DNA of 64,000 bases, taken from contig MU278356.1 of the NCBI GenBank assembly GCA_022385755.1, positions 383,522 to 447,521 on the forward strand, read 5' to 3'. This DNA is from Trametopsis cervina. Lineage: Eukaryota; Basidiomycota; Agaricomycetes; Polyporales; Irpicaceae. The translations under genes and the position numbers were made by a program. This document shows positions 56,497 to 64,000 of this stretch, one piece after another; the first letter of the stretch is position 1; the number at the start of each line of letters is the position of its first letter. The notes below the pieces were generated by a model. It worked only from the letters and a program-made list of their open reading frames with translations. It searched no databases and was not told where the DNA came from.

Positions 56497-58408
56497 TTAT
56501 ACCGCCCCTTTTATTTGAACTTTCCTATATTTCTCTTCGAATACTTGGGCGAGTGGCGAAAACGCTGGCTTGCAGTCTATGATGGTCTCCGTATCTGGAC
56601 TGTTAGGGTTTTGGAAGAATGCTCCTCGATGCTCTTGCAAAAACTCGCGTGCTTGAGTGGACGTATCGAATCCAAGCTCTTTCTCTATGAATGTTAAAGG
56701 TATGGTTCGATATCTGACGAATGAGCCACAACAACGTCAATCACTTGGGCAAATTATATGAAGTCAGGAGACCTACGCTTTGGTTATTACTAACAAAGCC
56801 CGAACGCGTTCTCGGTTAATGAAGTGGTCCATGATGTAGGCCCCCATGTTGGGTGCGTTGAGATACAGATCAAAAAGAGCGTGATAGTTCCCGGTGGAGA
56901 GTGCTCGCTGCACCAGTAAGGCATGTTTGACCGCAGGATCCGACTTCTGTTTAGCTGTTAGTTGACCTACATATAAATTCAAATCTGACGATATTTATGA
57001 GAGATGTGAACTTGAGTGGAGGGTAAAACAATGTTACCGCTTCTGTTACGCCCATGAATGAGCATCAAGATGCGGTAGGCGGTGAATTCCTCCGCTTTGC
57101 CTTGAATACCGAGATCATAGAGACCTCTGAGCATTGATTGGCATTGATTATATTCCACGAGGTCGCCCTAGGAAAATATATAGTTAGAAAACGCACTCGT
57201 AAAGGCATAGACGTCAAAGTGGACGTACAACCTCGAGAGCCATTCTCGCATGTATCTCATACACCGTTACAGTAAAATTGTTCTTGATACGTTGTACCTA
57301 TGAATGCAAAACGAAGACCGAAAGCAAGATTGTGCTGATCTGAGCTGTTACAGACAAAAAAGGACGAGTTACTCACGGTAAGATCCTGTCGCAAGCTCTT
57401 GAACTGAGAACAGATCCAGTTATAGTTAGTTTTCTCGCGCCAGCGCTTCTTCAACTCTGTTAGTGTCTCTTTAAGAACTTCAAGCGGACGAATTTGTTCT
57501 GGTTTCGGCTCCTACATTCAAAGGGGAGAGAGAGAGAGAGAGAGATGCAATTAAAGAGGAATTGAATATGCAAAATATCCATTGAGACTTACAGATGTCA
57601 ATCGTAGATAATCCTTGAACTTCTCTCTGGATGTACCAACAATTGTGAAGCGATCCCAGTTAGGTACGTCCTGTAGAGCAGACTCAGTAACAAACGTCTG
57701 GGTAATAAGCAAGATGACATACAGGATTGGCTTCTGGATCGTCGGGATTGAGTGTCCCTGGCGTAATAGATCGGGAGTGATTGTACTGAGAAGGGGGGTA
57801 GAAGGATAAAGAGGATGAAGGTGACTGAGTAGACTTTTGCCGTTCAATGTCGTGCTCGCGCTGAAAACGTGCGGCTCGACGACTTAAAGCTGCGTGGTCA
57901 TTCGGATCTAGTGCATGAGTGGCCGAGTGCTTCCCTATTACAAGTTTCTTGTGCTTTTTGTTAGTTGTGGTAGTATTTGCTGCCCAAGCGTTTGCTGTAT
58001 CGTTACTTGGCAAGCACCGTTCGTTAGTGCGGAGATCTAGCAGAGATCGGTCGAGGCGGAGAACTCACTGTTTGCGCTTTAACGGATTTGTGCTGTTGAG
58101 GTTCGGTACAGGCTTGGGTAGCAAACTCGAAGTGTATGGGTATTCAGCATTGACGAACATGTCACGTAAGGAGTACCTCTGTAGCTGTACGCCATCCCAA
58201 TCTGTGGTCCACAGTGTCTTGTTAACGAAGGAATCAGCTATTACTTTCCTTAGTTCCGCCTGCGCTTCTTCTCTGTTCCCATCCGTCATTTGGCCCAGAC
58301 ATCGAGCGACCCACTCCCTGCATGACGGCAGACGGTTAGTCAGTCGTGCATTGCAAAATACACATACACAACGCACTTCAATTGAGGAGGCCAACTTTCA
58401 GACGACAT
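56497..58408 (-). CDS. SAC3/GANP-domain protein, THP3/LENG8 type
   Basis: PCI-like RNA-processing factor; yeast Thp3 works with Csn12 in transcription elongation and splicing. ATG 58408 starts MSSESWPPQLKEWVARCLGQ, with an N-terminal helical region (EAQAELRKVIADSFVNKTLW). A basic patch follows (TNKKHKKLVIGKH), then RRAARFQREHDIERQK. The SAC3/GANP core reads DRFTIVGTSREKFKDYLRLT, NWICSQFKSLRQDLTVQRI, FTVTVYEIHARMALE, LVEYNQCQSMLRGLYDLGI and YRILMLIHG. It ends with GNYHALFDLYLNAPNMGAYI and PLTFIEKELGF, closing VQIKGAV at 56497. The QSLRQDLTVQ-type motif and order match THP3/LENG8 rather than Sac3 itself. A short (GA)n run sits in an intron. Confidence 0.9.
57522..57545. repeat. (GA)n microsatellite
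   Basis: About ten GA units inside an intron of the SAC3/GANP gene. Confidence 0.9.
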
Positions 58409-58878
58409 GTTCCCTGGAGTAAAACGTTAGGCAAGAATGCGCGATTTATTGAGATGCAAGACAAGATGGGTGTGCGCGGACTCGTTGAGAGATGTCGCCA
58501 AAGCACTGTATGTCAGCGGGCGGTCATATACCTACGTTAGGCGGTATTTCCCACGCATGCATGTTATGGCCAGGTAACACCATAGTCACGCACTCGTACT
58601 CTGTCAAAACTGCAACAAAAATTGGGGGTCTCATTTCGCAGCTTGAATGTTTCCAAAATATAGTTTACAGTCAAGGCATCCAATAAACACACTGGAGCTC
58701 TACAGTACCAAGTTCGAGAATATATGTGACAGTAATAACGCGTGCAAGCTGATTGGACTCCAAGGAGACGCGCTCCGTGTTCACCCGTCTAAGCGGTAAG
58801 TGTGACCATCGTGACCTGTTACACCTCACCTCCGTCTTTACCAGCAAAATCGGGTTCGTATCCCTCCTCGACGCCAAA
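58409..58878. other. Divergent intergenic THP3-like / CYT1
   Basis: 470 bases without a gene. An ATTGG (inverted CCAAT) at 58752-58756 lies about 125 bases before the cytochrome c1 ATG and could be a HAP-complex site, which is common for respiratory genes; the motif is short, so this is weak. Confidence 0.4.
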
Positions 58879-60159
58879 ATGCTCTCTAGGCTGCCTGCGG
58901 GTGCCCTGAAGAACGTCTCAAACTCTCATGTCGCCCGCAATGCCGCGGCTCGCAGTTTTGTGGTCAGTTTGCTAGTTTGCGCTCATGTAACCTCCTCTCG
59001 AGCTCAATATGTTTCTAACAGCGTGTGCGATTTGCCTCGACGAACTCAGGCTCTTCTTCAGCCTTCCAGGTACATTTGAGACTGGCTTTTCCTTAGGAGT
59101 TAGGATACGTTTGCTAATACTTCACGCGAAGTCTTTCCTCAACTCACGCGCAACCGTTGCATCGGCAACTCTCGCAACCGTTGGGTCTGTAGCTTGGTAC
59201 GCGCACCTTTATGGCACCTTGCCCTTCATTCCCGAAGTGCACGCGAACTCTCCTGCGGAAGAGGGTCTACATCCTCCTCATTATCCCTGGTCGCATTCAG
59301 GATTGCTGGACTCGTTTGACCATGCCAGGTGCGCAACTTCCACTTCTCGCTGAACCGGAGCGCTCATCCGTCAACCCTGCCATCAGCATCCGTCGGGGAT
59401 ACCAGGTCTATCGCGAAGTTTGCGCTGCTTGCCATTCTCTCGACCGCATCGCTTGGCGTAACCTTGTAGGAGTCTCGCACACTGCAGACGAAACCAAGGC
59501 TCTAGCTGAGGAGGTCGAGTACGAAGACGGACCAAATGATCAGGGCGAGATGTTCCAGCGACCAGGAAAGCTTGCCGACTATATGCCACCGCCTTATCCT
59601 AACGAAGAGGCTGCCCGCGCTGGCAATGGCGGTGCTCTCCCTCCGGATCTGAGCTTGATTGTCAAGGCTCGCCACGGCGGACCCGTATGTACTTCCGCCG
59701 AAGTCCCATTCTGCGAAGGAGCTCAAAATCTGTTGATCACAGGACTACATTTTTGCGCTGTTGACCGGTTACACCGACCCTCCAGCTGGCTTCGAGATAC
59801 GTGACGGCATGAACTATAACCCATACTTCCCTGGTAACGCCATCTCAATGGCTCGTGTTCTTTTCGACGGTCTGGTTGAGTTTGAGGATGGCACTCCTGC
59901 TACAACATCTCAGATGGCCAAAGATGTGGTCACTTTCCTCAACTGGGCCGCTGAGCCCGAGCATGACGAGCGCAAACAAGCCGGTCTTAAGGCTGTCATC
60001 CTTTTCTCCGCTCTGACCGCAATCAGCTTATACGTGAAGCGCTTCAAATGGTCCTACATTAAAAGCAGGAAGATTGGTGAGTGCGTCGTTCATCTCCCGA
60101 AACGAAGCTGACCAGTCGTCTGTACAGTCTACAACCCACCTACATCTAAGGGCCATTAG
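58879..60159 (+). CDS. CYT1: Cytochrome c1, respiratory complex III
   Basis: Heme c subunit passing electrons from the Rieske protein to cytochrome c at the inner mitochondrial membrane. ATG 58879 gives a presequence [20 protein letters not shown] plus a second hydrophobic sorting segment ([20 protein letters not shown]), the usual bipartite signal. The mature part has [20 protein letters not shown] and the heme site [18 protein letters not shown] (CxxCH). It continues GQMFQRP-like [56 protein letters not shown] with the axial Met region, and [19 protein letters not shown]. The C-terminal anchor is [20 protein letters not shown], ending [10 protein letters not shown] at 60159. Five introns. 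Complete. Confidence 0.96.
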
Positions 60160-60520
60160 TAGAGCTTCTGTAATATCTTAGATAGGCTCTTATTCACCAA
60201 GTGATTATTCGCGTGTGGCATATTCCTGAGGTCTAGTAATGCAATACATGGCCTGGCAGCAAGAGCCAATCCTATGTGGTGAAGTTTGGACAAATGGGTC
60301 TCTGACATCATTATGTCGAATATTGATTGTACAAGAGAGGGTAATTAGAAGTGGCATCTCAGTGCATTTAATAGTGTGACATAGAAATGCTGAGCGCATG
60401 TGAAGCTCATAACCAGTATGCAGTCCCAAACAAACTCTGCAATGCATCATTGCATTCTGGCAAGAAACCAAAGTCGCATGGAATAACATGTAGTGGTGCA
60501 ATCTGTCTGAGGGGCTTTGG
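60160..60520. other. Convergent intergenic CYT1 / CYSTM-like
   Basis: 3' flanks. No gene, RNA or repeat seen. Confidence 0.4.
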
Positions 60521-61022
60521 CTAGAATAGGCAATCACAGCAGATCTCTAGATAGAGAAGACGGACGAGTCAGCTTGCAATGAACGGGGACTGGATGCCAT
60601 AGATAAAGCTGACATACCTTCGGCGCAGCAGCACAAGCAAGCACCCGCTAAACATGCGCAGCATCCTCCTCCACCTCCACCGTTGTCTTGAGGCTGTTGT
60701 TGGCTGTGAGAATGAAGGAAAGATCCGCGAGTAAGCTTCCGTGTGATGTTGCCATGAGGCGGAACAGGATTGTTGGTTGCACTCACACATAGACAGTCTG
60801 GGGCGGTGGTTGTGCTTGATATTGGCCCCCGTACTGTTGGTTAGGATACGGCTGACCACCGTATGCCTGCTGAGGCTGTTGTGGGTAATATCCGCCCTGT
60901 CCCGGAGGACCTCCTGCAGTGATGCTCAGCGTGGGTAAACTCTCCGGTTAGGTGCATGCCATCTGACCTTGCGGAGGGTAGTACTGTTGAGTCTGCTGTC
61001 CGTTGTAGTAGTCGTTATTCAT
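60521..61022 (-). CDS. CYSTM-like small Gln/Tyr-rich, Cys-rich tail protein
   Basis: Four exons on the minus strand join in phase. ATG 61022 reads MNNDYYNGQQTQQYYPPQG; after an intron comes GGPPGQGGYYPQQPQQAYGG with QPYPNQQYGGQYQAQPPPQ, then QQQPQDNGGGGGGCCACLAG. The last short exon completes CLCCCAEEICCDCLF and the stop at 60521. The Pro/Gly/Gln/Tyr-rich body with a terminal Cys-rich module matches the CYSTM (cysteine-rich transmembrane) family of stress-related, membrane-anchored small proteins. Length about 95-100 aa. The tail may be palmitoylated; that and any stress role are inference. Confidence 0.8.
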
Positions 61023-61814
61023 GGCTGATGTTAAGCTTGTGGGTAGAAGGAGAACGCGGGAGACGACGGAGTGGAGGAAAGAAGAGAGGTGAATTCGGCA
61101 GGAAGAGAGGCGTATCCGAGCCACCTTATGACACCGTGCCAGGCCGAGCTGCGGCACACACGTGACTACCGCATCCTGGTTTGGTAGACCAACTGAAGTC
61201 GAAGTGACCTGGACTCTTCCTGTTGTGTAGCCGCCTCGTTGCGCAGCAAGCACGACGACAGCAGCCCGACGCTGTGTCTGTGGGTACATTTTGTGATTAT
61301 AATATTCTACATCGTAAGTTACGTTCTCCCCATTGGGCGTACTGCCTGCTCGGCTGAGGCAAACTCAGCCTGAGCAAATCACTCTACGGGCTCCAGAGCC
61401 TCCTGTGATCTGGTCATGTCCTGTCTTTCGGTCGACGACATGGACTGCGAGGTACGGCGCTATATTTGCGCATATGGGCCGACACATTAGTAACAGGCTT
61501 ATCATACATGAATTCAGCGGTAAGATGATGTAACTAAAATACAGTCATACGTGAAGCGTCGTTGAAAATGCGTCAAGTGAACGAACAGGGAGTACAAAAC
61601 GTCATATCCGTGAGCATAAAACACATTGCGAAGATTTCAAGGGTATATAATAGGTGTCAAGAAGGCGCCAGGTCTCGCAGGGGGAGACCACGAATGCGAA
61701 AGGGTAGGCGGATTATAGTGCGATCGGAGACTTGCGATGAGCTGGCAAGGACAACATAATTGGGTCGCTCGTCTATGAACGTGGCAGTCGTGAGCTAGTC
61801 CTTCGGTGCAGGTC
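61023..61814. other. Intergenic CYSTM-like leader and velvet 3' flank
   Basis: 61030-61110 is CT-rich on the minus strand, presumably the leader of the CYSTM-like gene. No gene recognised between it and the velvet stop. Confidence 0.4.
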
Positions 61815-62921
61815 TCAGCGGCGAGCTCCTCGAATTTGGACATTAGAGGCAAAGGCGTACATTCGGACTCCTTGTTGCAGGAAATACTGCGTAAGCGGTG
61901 TTTGAGCTAGAACGTCATCAGTTCAAGAAGTAGCATACACAACGTGAAATCGACCTCACCAGGAGCAACATATTCTTCTCGGGCGTACACATCGAAGACG
62001 TGCGAACGGGTCTGCGCAAGAACAACACCTTGCTCCGCAATATTGACCGGGCTACGTGTTGGATCTACTCTGCACTGATGTTCGTCAGTGCAAAAGCACT
62101 TCTCCGAATAAACACATACTGGGGGATTCTCATGAGCGTGACACTGAGTGTGAAACGACCACGCCAGCGGATGCTGACATCCGGGAACAGAAAATATATA
62201 CCAAGGCGGCCTTGGAGGTTGCGTAATATGTGGGGCGAGGACACCAGATTGCCGTACAAACGTTGCTGAGATGGAGTTTGCCCACCAGGCCCGATGACAT
62301 CTACAGCTGTTGATCCATCGGCATTATACAACGCAAGGTGTGCTATAAGAAATGGCAAGTCGTTGCCACTTAAAACGAGATCTATGTCAGATCGACAACG
62401 CAAGGCTAATTTTGCGTATAAACAACGCACTCCACTTCATCGGGACTGGTGCGATCCCGATAATGCAGCTGAGCAATCAACGGAGGTGCCAAAGGCAGTC
62501 GGGTCAGTGGCGCGGACCCAAATTCCGCGGCCTTCAAGGGGTGCTGTACAATCTCGAGGTGGTACAATCTCCATGGCACCAAAAGTGAGTTCAAGTGCAA
62601 CTGAGCAACAAGCGAGGTAGGCGCAGAACACAAAAATAAACCTTACCTAGTCTCTCCTTTAGGTGGCTCTACGGGCAACTGTAATCGAGGTCGTCCAGAA
62701 GAAAGAGAAGACGTTGGTGGACTCTGCCAGAGCGGAAGATGGCGCGCAGGAGGGCTGCGTGTCGTTCGGTACCCAAAAGATGCTTGGTCCCCTTCGCTCG
62801 TTTCACTACCATGAAAGTGAGCGGCACATTTAGAAGACTTTGAAGATAGTCGCGGCAAATAATCTATAGGTAAGCCTTGGAGGATCAAACCAACGGAAGG
62901 GGTGTGTGGAATGGAGAGCAT
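61815..62921 (-). CDS. Velvet-domain transcriptional regulator
   Basis: Velvet proteins are fungal NF-kappaB-like DNA-binding regulators of development and secondary metabolism. The start at 62921 (MLSIPHTPSVGLILQGLPID) is the best in-frame choice; 62981 is possible. Exon 1 (62647-62921) splices in phase to RLYHLEIVQHPLKAAEFGSA, then PLTRLPLAPPLIAQLHYRD. An intron follows, then DGNDLPFLIAHLALYNADGS, LYGNLVSSPHILRNLQGRLG, IYFLFPDVSIRWRGRFTLSV and RSHVFDVYAREEYVAP. The last exon reads LTQYFLQQGVRMYAFASNVQ IRGARR and stops at 61815. Velvet landmarks appear in the correct order and the C terminus is complete. The AAEFG sequence replaces the ARMCGFG loop seen in VelB/VosA, as I recall for other basidiomycete velvets. 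A nuclear role is inferred. Confidence 0.88.
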
Positions 62922-63466
62922 AAATGCGAGGCTGTGCTTATGGCGACAAGGAACACAATTAGGTTCAGTATGTAAAAGCACAAAGGAACCTTCGCGGCAC
63001 TTACTGGCTTAGCTCTCGGCGTAGAGAGGCAATGGATAGCGTCCTCGATCATAAGCCTATGAGAGCCCGCCCGACCACCGTTCGCGATGGCTGTGTCGCT
63101 ATGGAGCAACTGCAGAGCGTACGTCCTATCCTTGGGCATTCCAGTACCAGCAGAGCAAGAAATGGCTCCTATAGTGAAATGTGTCTTAACGCGGCGCACC
63201 GCTGAAACGTTGCAGGTCCGATCTTATACCACTGCAGCTGTCCCGATTTCACGCTTGCTTGCTCGATGATGATAAATTGAAACTGGAAAGATACCGGCTG
63301 TGAGAGGCTGGGTTTCCCAACAGCCGGCTCCATCTCAACGGAAAGTAATTTGATACACAATCTTGTCAAACGTTGATGGATATCACATCCAGTGAACTGA
63401 AGCCGGAAGTTTGACAAACTCACGAGGTGGGATTAAAGTGAATTATAGGATCTACGTGCTGACGTA
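62922..63466. other. Intergenic velvet / TIM23
   Basis: 545 bases. A minus-strand frame (MPKDRTYALQLLHSDTAIAN near 63145) ends at a good GTAAGT donor near 63010, but its phase does not match the velvet exon downstream. It could be an upstream leader exon or chance. Nothing else seen. Confidence 0.35.
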
Positions 63467-64000
63467 CTAAACACTCCGCTTGACATAACTCCAAGCACCT
63501 GCTAGTCCAGACATGAAGGTACCTGCTACTAATGCAGGCCGTATTCCCGCTAAGATGAGAACGGTGAATCACATTAGCCTAGGGCATGGATGAAATAGGA
63601 GGATAACGTACCCGTCGATTTAAAGAGTAGGCCGGTGAATGCTCCTGCCGCCATGCTGCCCAGTGTATCATGTCTGCCACGTATGGCATCTATCGATGAA
63701 TTTACCCCGTTATACACGAGCGCTTGATGATGGTGGGTTGAGAACAAAAAGAGTTCGCCCAGTTGGTGTAACGCTTACCTAGCACACCCGCCGAGTTTCC
63801 AACAAATGTCCCTCTTCGTGTCACTGAATTCAAGATGGCGTTGATCCGTAGTCTCGAATTAGACACCGCAAGCTGTTTTCTTGAGCCCTCGCGCAGCCCC
63901 CAAAGTCCACCGAGGGCGAGACCTGGTGAGGACAGCGGAGGACATGTGATGGTGCACAACAATAAGACGAGACAAGGGCGATAACGGTGTGGGAGAGCCA
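63467..64000 (-). CDS. TIM23: TIM23 mitochondrial import channel subunit (5' end beyond window)
   Basis: Channel-forming subunit of the presequence translocase in the inner mitochondrial membrane. The readable part is the Tim17/22/23 domain: GLALGGLWGLREG, LRINAILNSVTRRGTFVGNS (the family signature between helices), SIDAIRGRHDTLGSMAAGAF, TGLLFKST and AGIRPALVAGTFMSGLAGAW, ending SYVKRSV at 63467. Exons are split by introns near 63560-63611, 63690-63778 and 63932. The N-terminal intermembrane-space domain and start codon lie beyond 64000, so this gene is partial. The RIN..LN..TRRG..G sequence favours Tim23 over Tim17/Tim22. Confidence 0.9.

Overview
The window is nuclear DNA of a filamentous fungus, almost certainly an Agaricomycete (Basidiomycota). 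Genes are dense and packed with introns of about 50-60 bp (GT..AG, often GTATGT or GTGAGT donors). The recognisable proteins are single-copy eukaryotic housekeeping proteins, plus a fungal velvet factor and a basidiomycete-style SNF2 protein. Genus and species cannot be told from this sequence. No tRNA, rRNA, CRISPR array, complete transposon or secondary-metabolite cluster was recognised.

Layout. 1-1.65 kb is the right part of a locally repeated block carrying a small hypothetical gene. 2.8-10.8 kb holds a five-finger CCCH protein (ZC3H3 type), ribosomal protein eL43, phosphomannomutase (SEC53/PMM) and lanosterol synthase (ERG7). 11.2-21.7 kb holds a divergent SNF2 ATPase, the Vms1/ANKZF1 peptidyl-tRNA hydrolase and the condensin kleisin BRN1/CAP-H. 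22-27 kb holds a degenerate GTGC-rich repeat, a nodulin-like/Mch1-like MFS carrier and a DCAF7-type WD40 protein. 27.4-31.7 kb is the DNA polymerase delta catalytic subunit (POL3).

32.9-39.3 kb is the odd part. It holds an orphan two-exon gene, then two long near-identical repeat copies separated by a 10-N assembly gap, then a decayed copy of the small hypothetical gene seen at the left edge. 39.9-50 kb holds the dynein intermediate chain, alanine/serine-glyoxylate aminotransferase and the large MET5-type sulfite reductase beta subunit. 51.8-64 kb holds ribosomal protein eL30, a divergent ARP9-like/SEN2 pair, a THP3/LENG8-type SAC3-GANP protein, cytochrome c1, a CYSTM-like small protein, a velvet-domain regulator and TIM23 (cut by the window end).

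The genes do not form one pathway. Two replication/chromosome genes, POL3 and BRN1, each carry a close pair of ACGCGT (MluI cell-cycle box) motifs just upstream of the start, suggesting shared G1/S control. The feature most worth follow-up is the repeated block. The 95 bases left of the N gap (36036-36130) are identical to window bases 1-95, which looks like an assembly-graph overlap, and the block carries an intact/decayed gene pair plus an orphan gene. I found no convincing new multi-gene system. Gene ends come from hand-built splice models and internal exon borders may be off by a few bases.
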